Under the pieces are notes generated by a model that worked only from the letters and a program-made list of their open reading frames with translations, did no database searches and had not been told where the DNA came from. Of a stretch of DNA of 64,000 nucleotides, positions 24,601 to 31,039 are shown one piece after another. Position 1 is the first letter of the stretch, and every line of letters starts with the position of its first letter. Both the position numbers and the translations under genes were made by a program. Source of the DNA: CAZEFK01 sp964511405 (GTDB taxonomy: Bacteria; Pseudomonadota; Alphaproteobacteria; Elsterales; Elsteraceae); assembly GCA_964511405.1 (NCBI GenBank), contig CAZEFK010000006.1:1-64000 (forward strand), in the 5' to 3' direction.

Positions 24601-27138
24601 GCGGCCTATCGCGGCATGTGGGAAGCGTGGTGCGCGAAGGGTGCCAAGACGGCACCCGCCGCCCAGCCCGAGCCGGGGCCGCTCGAGGCCCAACTCCGGC
24701 AGCTGCGGCGCGACGGCCAGTTCGACGCCGCGATCGAGACGGCGCGCGCCGCCGTGGCGGCCGCGCCCGGGGCGCCCGGGCCGGTCCTGGCACTGGCGGA
24801 TGCCCTTCTCGAGCTGTCGCGCGTCGACGAGGCCGACGCCCTGCTGCGGCCGCTCGCGACAGCCGAGCCGCCGCCGGCGGCCGTGTGGCGGCTGTGGGCG
24901 CGGCTGGAGATCGTCCGAGGTCAGGCTCAGCCGGCGTTGTCGGCGGCCGTCCGCGCCGTGCAGGCCGATCCCCAGGATCCGTGGGCCCTGATCTATCTGG
25001 CGCAGGCCCGGCTGCTCCTCAATCAGGTCGGGATTGCCGACGACACCATCGCGCGCGCCGCGGCGATGGTGCCCGACGAGCCGTGGCTGCTGGTGACCAT
25101 GGCGGCGGTGCGCTCCGCCCAGCAGCGCCGGGGCTCCGCCGAGCGCTTGTTGCGCCTTGCCCTGGAGCGCGCGCCGGGGATGGCCGAGGCGGCGGCCAAT
25201 CTGAGCCTGGTCCACGCGATGCAGGGGCGGGCGGCCGAGGCGCTGGCCGCCAGCGAGCGCGCGGTCGCGCTCAAGCCGCATCTCTGGCGGTCGTGGGCCC
25301 TGATCGGCGAGCTGCGCAACGCCGCCGGCAACCTCGACGGTGCGATCGACGCCTGGCGGCGCGCGCTCGACCTGGTGCCCGGCAATCCGGACCTGATCCT
25401 CAACCTGACCGACACCCTGCGCCGGGCCAAGCGGCCCTTCGAGGCCATTTCTCTCGCCACGGCGCTGGTCGAGGTTCGCCCGGACAATGCCAACGCCCTC
25501 CTGAACCTGGGCGCGGCCCAGCATGCGGCCGGTCAGATCGAGGCTGCGATCGACAGCTACCGCCGCGCCTTGGCGCTCGACCGGGCCCTGGTCGCGGTCT
25601 ATGCCAACCTCGCGGCGGCGCATGTCGCGCTGGGCCAGGACGACGAGGCAGAACGGATCGCGCGCGAGGGACTGGCGCTCAATCCGCAGCATCCGGACCT
25701 GATGCAGCATCTGGCCGCAGCCTGCGCCGGCCAACGGCGTGTGGTCGATGCCGCGCGGTTCAGCATGGAGGCCGTGCGCCTGGCGCCGGGGAACCTTGGC
25801 GCCGTGCTGCTGGCCGCACGGGCGTTGTGCCTGCTGGGGCAGTTCGACCAGGCGCTCGAACTGTACGACCGCGCCGTCGCGCTCGACCCGGCCGATCAGG
25901 CCCGGTCCGGGACGTCGCGGCTGTTCGCGCTCAGCTATCATCCGACGCGGTCGGCCGAGTCGATCTTCGCCGAATTCACGGCCTGGGGTGACCGCATGGC
26001 GCGCCCGACCCGCCGGCATGACCCGGTCGGGCAGGACCCGGACCGCCGTTTGCGGATCGGCTATGTCTCGCCGGACTTCCGCTATCACACCTCCCACCAC
26101 TATTACCTGCCGCTGCTCGACAATCACGACCGCGCGCAGGTCGAGCTGTTCGCCTATTCCAACGTCGAGCGACCAGACCCCGTGACCGAGCGCTTCCGCG
26201 GCCGGTTCGATCACTGGCGCTCGATCACCGGGCTGGACGACCAGGCGGCGGCGGACCTGATCCAGGCCGACAGCATCGACATCCTGGTCGACGCCACCAA
26301 TCACATGGCCGGGCATCGCCTGGGTGTGTTCGCTCTCCGGCCGGCGCCGGTGCAGGTCACCTGGCTGGGCAGCATCTGGACCACCGGTCTCAAGGCCATG
26401 GACTATGCGCTGCAGGATCCGCACTTGGCCCCGCCCGGCGCCGAACGGCTGTTCCGCGAGACCGTCCATCGTCTGCCGAACAGCGTGTTCTGCTTCCAGC
26501 AGCCGGTCGACGCGCCGGCCGAGGTCGGCCCGCTGCCCGCGCTGGCCAACGGCCACGTGACCTTCGGCTATTGCGGCCGGACCGAACGCTTGAACGAGCG
26601 CGTGTTTGCCGCCTGGGCCCGGATCCTGGCGGCGGTGCCGACTGCGCGGCTGCGGCTGGACTATCGGTCGCTCGCCGATGCGGCCACCGCGAACTATTTC
26701 CGGGTGCGCATGCAGGCCTGCGGCATCGATGTGAGCCGGGTCTGGCTCGGCTTCACCCATCCGGTGTGGGATGCCCTGAGCGCCGTCGATATCCACCTGG
26801 ACAGCTTCCCGCACAGCGGCGGCACGATCCTGTTCGAGGCGTTGTGGTCGGGCGCGCCGATCGTGACCCTGGCCGAGCGGCCGCCTTGCGGCCGGATCGG
26901 CGCCGGCCTGCTGCGCAATATCGGGCTCGACGACTGGATTGCCGAGACCGAGGATGCCTATGTCGCGCGCGCGGTCGCGGCGGCGGGCGATCTGGCCGGG
27001 CTGGCCGCGCTGCGGCCGGACCTGCGCCGGCGCATGCTGGCGTCGCCGCTGATGGACGGCCCCGCGTTCGCCCGCGCCGTCGAGGACGCCTTCCGGACCA
27101 TGTGGCGCCGGTGGTGCGCCGGCGCGGCCGAGGGCTGA
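18691..27138 (+). CDS. Giant three-module TPR + OGT-like (SPINDLY-type) glycosyltransferase
   Basis: 2,815 residues. Three full modules follow one another: TPRs about 20-760 then catalytic region about 797-1150; TPRs about 1180-1590 then catalytic 1626-1982; TPRs about 1995-2420 then catalytic 2455-2810. Each catalytic region starts RIGYVSPDF and keeps the catalytic-type His (AHTSRF, KHTSRF, YHTSHH) and APVQVTWLG. Three family positions are changed in all of them: GYPGTTG becomes GSIWTTG, the phosphate-binding Lys (human OGT K842) is Arg (R975, R1805, R2633), and the DTPL/HTTG region reads DSFPHSGGT. The modules resemble each other far more than the neighbouring OGTs, so they arose by internal duplication. 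No signal peptide or membrane helix. Likely a processive or multi-site protein glycosyltransferase for the adjacent surface protein; donor unknown. Confidence 0.85.
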   Translation: MTNSTASTADDRWTGEHTRALRYFEAGAVRTAATILDGLRGVLGDRAAFWADLARALIGSRRVDEGIAAARQALALDGGNAGAAATLAQGLLRQGRLDEADAIVASAVGPGQAEPELLLARAVGAILRGQTDSAIADLDAAIAGRAGFAEALVARAQMRARLGQLDAALDDADAAVRAKPKLASPHVVRARLLAMRGDHVQALDSARTGIAHDPGAPEGYLEAASAAQAMGQAPAALELLRAGVAAVPGHPELIARAGLALALAERHEEAVPLLEHAVALSPSRRDVAVALAHGLDRLQRTDEAEAVLRRAHERAPADADLTANLSLFLIGLAKLDEAAALAAEAAARHPGSVLVRAAVIASAPDPTDPALRPAERSAGLAQVLVQIATALSRREWASRPDQSERAEALAEVAAAVDPGSSAAPMWLGLARVRRNDIDGAIDAFREVVRREPGNAAGRQNLAGTLARAERFVEATDVARETLSVKPDDPTALAALASILRLRVLRGRTEPVPAGGVAVPDYRDEAAALARRALEIDPDGPTTIAVATEVLDTVGAYAEALAVAERAATLFPTVAESHRRLAILRLRMTRHAEAEAAARRAIELGPDEASNHLGLAAVMYDCARYAEAYSAVGAALAKNPDHPEAQALRVTILTRLNRPDEALPLQLALLEKDPNNYRHHMNAGFIFYQKKQAGKAIAAMGRTLELHARLPEAHQIRGASFGFLAQHDEAVAEAWKAVEVAPDRLGFWTTYLYNLSYHPTRPAESIFAEFERWGRMQAHLLPPPERGWDTAPDPDKRLRIGYVSPDFRAHTSRFYYEPLFEHQDRRQVELFAYSAVSAPDQETQRMRTYFDHWRPIQGLSDDAVAEMVRRDRIDILVDGTNHMAEGRLMLFARKPAPVQVTWLGSIWTTGLTAMDYTLQDPYMAPPGTEAVFTEKIWRLPHSLFCFRPPPTAPETAPVPSRATGYVTFGYTGRSERLNDRVIRAWARILDGVPGSRLVLDFPCFGDDDTRDHFIAVFERLGIDVSRVTFTYSRSVWDALAGIDIMLDSFPHSGGTMLFDGLWAGVPAVTLKERPPCGRIGTGLMMNLGLADWVADSEDDYVSKAIAFAGRTAELDALRRGMRDRMRASPLMDEAGFAGAVDHAFRTMWRDWCASQGAPMVSVPTDGVGGAALWSTRRMRWRGDYQAALDAAGQVASANPDSPLAALALAECQVELGDYAGARPIVDRLAALPAPPPGAWIAKARCHLWAGEASEALVAATRAREQEPLSHRPAAVEAAAHLRAGDLAAAEVAAVRALTLASDDPEALAAMAMVRQAQGQAANALRILETATHLAPVVPEVWELLAVAYARQGKLDETAAYAQKAVKAKPNAWRALCVLAELARAQERHGDAIDFWRLAYKYDQRDLGLLLNLADALRTSGHIRESAAVARRGVEVHPNTAETWLNLGAVMHATEDASQAIVCYKRALELKPSLMGAYSNLAALLLRQDRFDEAEAIAREGLGHDPKHSDTLMHLGVIYFGRRQLVAAAEYGRQALETNPNSAIAHTALAVTLAYLGEFDEAAHHYEESLRLKLRGNEEAASARLYLLSYHPTMPAAAIYAEFLKWAAPHGGKATAHTAVGEDPKRRLRIGYVSPDFRKHTSRFYYKPLFRNHDRGQVELYAYANVRQVDGETERFKEMFDVWRPVFGMPDDDLAELIRRDGIDILVDGTNHMADHRLLTFAMKPAPVQVTWLGSIWTTGLDTVDYSLQDPYMAPPEADAVFRETIWRLPNSLFCFDPPPEAPEQIGPVPALADGTVTFGYYGRTERLNDRVFTAWGRILARLPNARLICDFKAFGDGPTADYFRRRMARCGVDIGRVTMTYTLNVWEALGRIDVMLDSFPHSGGTMLFDALWMGVPIVTLAERPPCGRIGAGLMHNLKLADWVADSEDRYVEVAVAKAGRIAELVDLRRTLRDRMRASPLMDGPGFARAVEAAYRGMWEAWCAKGAKTAPAAQPEPGPLEAQLRQLRRDGQFDAAIETARAAVAAAPGAPGPVLALADALLELSRVDEADALLRPLATAEPPPAAVWRLWARLEIVRGQAQPALSAAVRAVQADPQDPWALIYLAQARLLLNQVGIADDTIARAAAMVPDEPWLLVTMAAVRSAQQRRGSAERLLRLALERAPGMAEAAANLSLVHAMQGRAAEALAASERAVALKPHLWRSWALIGELRNAAGNLDGAIDAWRRALDLVPGNPDLILNLTDTLRRAKRPFEAISLATALVEVRPDNANALLNLGAAQHAAGQIEAAIDSYRRALALDRALVAVYANLAAAHVALGQDDEAERIAREGLALNPQHPDLMQHLAAACAGQRRVVDAARFSMEAVRLAPGNLGAVLLAARALCLLGQFDQALELYDRAVALDPADQARSGTSRLFALSYHPTRSAESIFAEFTAWGDRMARPTRRHDPVGQDPDRRLRIGYVSPDFRYHTSHHYYLPLLDNHDRAQVELFAYSNVERPDPVTERFRGRFDHWRSITGLDDQAAADLIQADSIDILVDATNHMAGHRLGVFALRPAPVQVTWLGSIWTTGLKAMDYALQDPHLAPPGAERLFRETVHRLPNSVFCFQQPVDAPAEVGPLPALANGHVTFGYCGRTERLNERVFAAWARILAAVPTARLRLDYRSLADAATANYFRVRMQACGIDVSRVWLGFTHPVWDALSAVDIHLDSFPHSGGTILFEALWSGAPIVTLAERPPCGRIGAGLLRNIGLDDWIAETEDAYVARAVAAAGDLAGLAALRPDLRRRMLASPLMDGPAFARAVEDAFRTMWRRWCAGAAEG
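21078..22146 (+). repeat. OGT-like catalytic module 1 of the giant protein
   Basis: First of three homologous catalytic units. It encodes RIGYVSPDFRAHTS at the start and MWRDWC at the end; Arg975 stands at the canonical Lys position. Nucleotide as well as protein similarity to the other two modules is high in blocks, for example around GSIWTTG and SFPHSGGT. Confidence 0.8.
23564..24640 (+). repeat. OGT-like catalytic module 2 of the giant protein
   Basis: Second homologous unit, from RIGYVSPDFRKHTS to MWEAWC, with Arg1805 in place of the canonical Lys. It is closest to module 1 (shared TSRFYY, PYMAPP and DGTNHMA). Confidence 0.8.
26050..27120 (+). repeat. OGT-like catalytic module 3 of the giant protein
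   Basis: Third homologous unit, from RIGYVSPDFRYHTS to MWRRWC, with Arg2633 in place of the canonical Lys. Slightly more diverged than modules 1 and 2 (DATNHMA, PHLAPP). Confidence 0.8.
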
Positions 27139-27272
27139 ACCATGCCGCTGGCCGCTGCCGCGATGCCGCACGTCCATCGGCCGGTCGTCGGCAGCCGGGC
27201 GAATGTGCTACAGCCCCGATCCAGCCGGCCGGCCGGTCCAAGGCCCGGTGCCGGACAGCGCGAGGATGACCG

Positions 27273-28010
27273 ATGACCCAGGAGTTCGACGCCCAGCGCG
27301 ACAAGTGGTGCGACATTGCCGCGAGCCTCGACCGGCACGGCGTGGTCCTGGTTCGGCGCGGGCTGGATCCGGCGGCGCTGGAACAGCTCCTGGCGGCGTG
27401 CCGCGTCGAATATGCCCGCCGCGACGCCCTGGCGGCAGCGGACCAGCTGCCGACCGAGCTGCAGGCCATGCACCTGAAGTTCCGGGCGATCTCGGTCGGC
27501 GACATCGTCGTCGGCGGGATGCAGGCGCCGCAGATCCTGGTCACGCCCATGGTCCAGGTGATCGCCGCGCTGCTGCTGCACAAGGTTCCGGGGATCGCCT
27601 TCTCGTCGTTCCGGTGCGCCCGCATCGGCGGCGAGAACCTAGTGCTGCCCTATCACCAGGACAGCCGGATCCTGGAAGTCATCGCGCCGCAGCTCGGCCC
27701 GATGCCGACCCTGGTCAATCTGTGGGTGCCGATGCATGACTGCGGCGTCGAGCGGCCGGGGCTCGAGGTCGTGAACCGGCCGCTGACCGGCCTGATGCCG
27801 ACGCTGGCGAAGGCCGAGAACTACTACTCGTCGATCGGCACCGAGATCGCCCCCGAGCATGTCGAGCGTGAATTCCCGGCGGCGGACCGCTGGCATCCCG
27901 TCTGCCGGGCCGGCGACTTCATGCTGTTCAAGGGCACGACGATCCACCGGACCTATGTCACGCCGGCGATGACCAGCGAGCGCATCAGTGCCGACATCCG
28001 GCTGCTGTAG
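27273..28010 (+). CDS. Phytanoyl-CoA dioxygenase-like Fe(II)/2-oxoglutarate oxygenase
   Basis: 245 residues. The double-stranded beta-helix metal triad is visible: His and Asp in PYHQDS (near residue 127), distal His in TIHRTY (near residue 225), and a 2-oxoglutarate-binding Arg shortly after in ERISADIRL. Family members hydroxylate small molecules, including sugars and lipids, using O2 and 2-oxoglutarate. It opens the rightward biosynthetic block, 134 bp after the giant OGT and 79 bp before the gmhA-like gene. A sugar hydroxylase or oxidative tailoring role is plausible from context only. Confidence 0.75.
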   Translation: MTQEFDAQRDKWCDIAASLDRHGVVLVRRGLDPAALEQLLAACRVEYARRDALAAADQLPTELQAMHLKFRAISVGDIVVGGMQAPQILVTPMVQVIAALLLHKVPGIAFSSFRCARIGGENLVLPYHQDSRILEVIAPQLGPMPTLVNLWVPMHDCGVERPGLEVVNRPLTGLMPTLAKAENYYSSIGTEIAPEHVEREFPAADRWHPVCRAGDFMLFKGTTIHRTYVTPAMTSERISADIRLL

Positions 28011-28027
28011 CGCCCGCCGGCCGTGTG

Positions 28028-28042
28028 TTAACGGACTTTTAT
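28028..28042 (+). promoter_or_regulatory. CtrA-like box (TTAA-N7-TTAT), near match
   Basis: TTAA (28028-28031), seven bases, then TTAT (28039-28042): one mismatch to the CtrA consensus TTAA-N7-TTAA. It sits 48 bases before the gmhA-like ATG in a short AT-rich island, with TATGAT directly downstream as a possible -10 element. Candidate promoter and operator for the heptose genes. Confidence 0.4.
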
Positions 28043-28089
28043 CTATGATCTGGTAGCGATGCCGCATCTGACGGATTGGATAGTTCCCC

Positions 28090-28701
28090 ATGCCGCTGAC
28101 TGAGCGATCGGCCGAGACCGGCCACGCGGCCACCTTCTTCGCCGAGGCCGCCCAGGTTTGCCAGGGGATCGACCTGGCTCGGGTCGAGGCGCTGGCCCAG
28201 GCCCTGCGTGCGCTGCGCGATCGCGGCGGCCGGCTGTTCCTGCTGGGCGTCGGCGGCAGCGCCGCCAACGCCGCCCATGCCGTCAACGATTTCCGCAAGC
28301 TGTGCGATATCGAGGCCTACAGCCCGACCGACAACGTCTCGGAGCTGACGGCCCGGATCAATGACGACGGCTGGGAAGGCGTGTTCGCGGCCTGGCTGCG
28401 CACCAGCCGGGCCACCGAGCGCGATGCGTTGCTGGTGTTCTCGGTGGGCGGCGGCAATGCCGAGCGCAACGTCAGCGTCAATCTGATCCGCGCCATCGAC
28501 GAGGCCAAGCGCCGTGGCATGTCGGTGTTCGGCATCGTCGGCCGCGACGGCGGCTATACCGCCGCCCATGGCGACGTCGTGGTGGTGGTGCCGACGGTCC
28601 ATCCGGACCGGGTCACGCCGCACACCGAAGCCTTCCATGCCGTGGTCTGGCACTGCCTGGTCAGCCATCCCGTGCTTCAGGTGGTCGCCACCAAATGGTA
28701 G
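28090..28701 (+). CDS. gmhA: SIS-domain sedoheptulose-7-phosphate isomerase-like protein
   Basis: 203 residues, the usual size for GmhA. It isomerises sedoheptulose 7-phosphate to D-glycero-D-manno-heptose 7-phosphate, the first step of heptose-nucleotide synthesis. The SIS fold motifs are visible: LLGVGGSAANAAHAVNDF near residue 50, VFSVGGGNAERNVS near residue 115, and PHTEAFHAVVWH near residue 180, which supplies the active-site His/Glu region. It is a divergent branch, with GVGGSAANAAH where E. coli GmhA has GNGGSAxDAQH. It overlaps the gmhB-like gene by 7 bases, and a transaldolase follows, all consistent with heptose synthesis. Confidence 0.8.
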   Translation: MPLTERSAETGHAATFFAEAAQVCQGIDLARVEALAQALRALRDRGGRLFLLGVGGSAANAAHAVNDFRKLCDIEAYSPTDNVSELTARINDDGWEGVFAAWLRTSRATERDALLVFSVGGGNAERNVSVNLIRAIDEAKRRGMSVFGIVGRDGGYTAAHGDVVVVVPTVHPDRVTPHTEAFHAVVWHCLVSHPVLQVVATKW

Positions 28702-29255
28702 GCGCCCCGCTGCGGCCGGCGGTGTTCCTGGACCGCGACGGCGTGCTCAACCGCTCGGGCGTGCGCGCCGGCAAGCCGGTGGCGCCGCGGCGCAGCGAGG
28801 AGTTCGAGCTGTATCCGGAGACCGCGCCCTGCCTGGCCGCGCTGCGGCAGGCCGGCTACGCGCTGGCGGTGGTGACCAACCAACCGGATGTCGGCCATGG
28901 CCTGATTGCCGCCGACGAGCTCTCGCGGATGCATGCCCGGCTGCAGACGGCGGCGCCGGTGGATTTCATCGGCGTCTGCCCGCATCGCCAGGATGACGGC
29001 TGTGCCTGCCGCAAGCCCAGGACCGGCCTGCTGGAGCAGGCGTCGGCGGCACTCGGGATCGACCCGGCGCGCTCGTTCATGATCGGCGACCGCGCCTCGG
29101 ACATCCTGGCCGGCCGCCGCTTCGGCTGCCATACCATTTTCATCGACCGCGGCTATGCCGAGCCCGGTCCGGACCACGCCGATCACGTGGTCGCCTCCCT
29201 GGACGGCGCGGTGCGCCGCGTCCTGTCCGGCTGCATCGAGGATGCCCGCGCATGA
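28695..29255 (+). CDS. gmhB: D-glycero-D-manno-heptose-1,7-bisphosphate 7-phosphatase (HAD-IIIA family)
   Basis: 186 residues. Catalytic DxD in FLDRDGVLN at residues 11-19; VVTNQPDVG near residue 60; the Zn loop CPHRQDDGCACRKP near residue 95 (Cys/His ligands), typical of GmhB; GDRASDILAG near residue 132. It removes the 7-phosphate from heptose 1,7-bisphosphate. This intermediate can come from HddA (61298-62296) for the GDP route or from the kinase domain of the 32082-33629 protein for an ADP- or other NDP-route. It overlaps both neighbours. Confidence 0.88.
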   Translation: MVGAPLRPAVFLDRDGVLNRSGVRAGKPVAPRRSEEFELYPETAPCLAALRQAGYALAVVTNQPDVGHGLIAADELSRMHARLQTAAPVDFIGVCPHRQDDGCACRKPRTGLLEQASAALGIDPARSFMIGDRASDILAGRRFGCHTIFIDRGYAEPGPDHADHVVASLDGAVRRVLSGCIEDARA

Positions 29256-29998
29256 GCACCATTTCCGTCGCCTCGCTCAAGACCAAGATCTTCGCCGACG
29301 GCGCCGACCTGCCGTCGATCCTGGCGCTGGCCAAGAACCCCGTCATCAAGGGTTTCACCACCAACCCGACCCTGATGCGCAAGGCCGGGATCGCCGACTA
29401 CGAGGCCTTCGCCCGCGAGCTGCTGGCGGCCTTGCCGGACCGGCCGATCGCGCTCGAGGTGTTCGCCGACGAGGAAGACGAGATCCGGGCCCAGGCGCGG
29501 ACCATCGCCGGCTGGGGCGCCAACGTGAACGTCAAGGTGCCGGTGACCAACACCCGGGGCGAGTTCCTGGGGCCGGTGATCGCCGAGCTGTCGGCGGCCG
29601 GGGTCACCGTCAACGTGACGGCGCTCACCACCCTGGCGCAGGTCCGGCAGGTGACCGAGTGCCTGGCGCCGGCAACGCCCGCCTTCGTGTCGGTGTTCGC
29701 CGGCCGCGTCGCCGACACCGGCGTCGACCCGGTGCCGATGATGGCCGAGGCCGTCCGGGTGCTGGCTCAGCGGCCCAAGGCCGAGCTGATCTGGGCCAGC
29801 CCGCGCGAGCTTTTGAACATCTTCCAGGCCGAAGCGATCGGCTGCCACGTGATCACGGTAACGCCCGACCTGCTGGCCAAGCTGCCCCTGGTGGGCAAGG
29901 ACCTCGACGCCTACTCGCTCGAGACCGTGCAGATGTTCCGCCGCGACGCCGTGGCCGCCGGCTTCCGCATCGCGACCGGCGCGGCCGTGGCCGCCTGA
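29252..29998 (+). CDS. Transaldolase family protein (short, TalC/fructose-6-phosphate-aldolase-like)
   Basis: 248 residues, TIM barrel of the short transaldolase type. KGFTTNPTLM near residue 30 and the Schiff-base Lys in VNVKVPVTN near residue 90 are the family signatures; the ASPRELLNIFQAEAIGC block near residue 190 is also typical. ATGA overlap with gmhB. Transaldolases interconvert fructose-6-P, erythrose-4-P and sedoheptulose-7-P, so in this operon it may supply sedoheptulose-7-P to the GmhA-like enzyme. A different aldol reaction on a sugar precursor cannot be excluded. Confidence 0.85.
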   Translation: MSTISVASLKTKIFADGADLPSILALAKNPVIKGFTTNPTLMRKAGIADYEAFARELLAALPDRPIALEVFADEEDEIRAQARTIAGWGANVNVKVPVTNTRGEFLGPVIAELSAAGVTVNVTALTTLAQVRQVTECLAPATPAFVSVFAGRVADTGVDPVPMMAEAVRVLAQRPKAELIWASPRELLNIFQAEAIGCHVITVTPDLLAKLPLVGKDLDAYSLETVQMFRRDAVAAGFRIATGAAVAA

Positions 29999-30040
29999 GG
30001 CCTGGAAGACTCCCCGAATATCAACAGGGCTGATGCAGTC

Positions 30041-31039
30041 ATGAAGAACATCCTGGTCACCGGTGGCGCGGGCTATGTCGGCGGTCGGCTCGTGCCGCGG
30101 CTGCTCGAGCGCGGCGACGCCGTCACGGTCTATGATATCCTGTGGTTCGGCGCCGAGGGCCTGCCGTCCCATCCGCGGCTCAAGGTCATCGAGGGCGACA
30201 TCCGCGACACCGCGCGGCTGGCCGAGGCGTTCAAGGGCATCGACACCGTCCTGCACCTGGCCTGCATCTCGAACGACCCGAGCTTCGAGCTCGACGAGGG
30301 CCTGAGCGAGTCGATCAACTACGCGTGCTTCGAGCCAATGGTGGTGGCCGCCAAGGCCGCCGGCGTACGGCGCTTCGTCTATTGCTCGTCGAGCTCGGTC
30401 TACGGCGTGTCGGACCTGCCTGATGTGACCGAGGAGCATCCGCTGCTTCCGGTCTCGCTGTACAACAAGTTCAAGGGCCTGTGCGAACCGCTGCTGTTCA
30501 AGCACCAGGCGCCTGATTTCACCTGCGTGACCATCCGTCCCGCCACGGTGTGCGGCTACAGCCCGCGCATGCGGCTGGACCTGTCGGTCAACATCCTGAC
30601 CAACCTGGCCATCAACAACCGCAAGATCACGGTCTTCGGCGGCAGCCAGCTGCGCCCGAACCTGCACATCGCCGACATGGTCCGGGTCTACGAGCTGATG
30701 ACCGACGCCCCGGCCGAGAAGATCGCCGGCGAGACCTTCAACGCCGGGTACCAGAATCTGTCGATCTCCCGTATCGCCGAGATCGTGCGCGACGTGGTCT
30801 CGGCCGAGTTCCCCGAGGGCGGGCCGATCACCATCGAGACCTCGCCGTCGAACGATCCGCGGTCCTACCACATCAATTCCGACAAGATCCGGCGCGTCCT
30901 GGGCTTCCAGCCCGTTCACAGCGTCGAGGATGCGGTGCGCGAGCTGTGCCAGGCTTTCCGCGCCGGCAAGCTGCCGAACAGCCTGACCGACGACCGCTAC
31001 TTCAACGTGCGCACGATGAAGGCCGTCAAGGCAGCATGA
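30041..31039 (+). CDS. NAD-dependent epimerase/dehydratase (extended SDR)
   Basis: 332 residues; TGGAGYVGGRLV at residues 7-18, SSSSVYGV near residue 120, catalytic YNKFK near residue 143. It belongs to the large group of sugar-nucleotide epimerases and dehydratases that act on UDP-, GDP- or ADP-sugars. Followed by a second SDR with an ATGA overlap. Given the heptose genes just upstream, an ADP- or GDP-heptose epimerase or dehydratase is a reasonable guess, but the sequence alone does not decide. Confidence 0.85.
   Translation: MKNILVTGGAGYVGGRLVPRLLERGDAVTVYDILWFGAEGLPSHPRLKVIEGDIRDTARLAEAFKGIDTVLHLACISNDPSFELDEGLSESINYACFEPMVVAAKAAGVRRFVYCSSSSVYGVSDLPDVTEEHPLLPVSLYNKFKGLCEPLLFKHQAPDFTCVTIRPATVCGYSPRMRLDLSVNILTNLAINNRKITVFGGSQLRPNLHIADMVRVYELMTDAPAEKIAGETFNAGYQNLSISRIAEIVRDVVSAEFPEGGPITIETSPSNDPRSYHINSDKIRRVLGFQPVHSVEDAVRELCQAFRAGKLPNSLTDDRYFNVRTMKAVKAA

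Noticed and set aside
22942..27177. 1,411-codon open frame antisense to the giant OGT
   Set aside because: Mirror of a conserved triple-module gene; composition Arg/Gly/His-rich, no motifs, no ribosome site.
29183..30919. 578-codon minus-strand open frame over gmhB, transaldolase and SDR
   Set aside because: Shadow of three conserved plus-strand genes.
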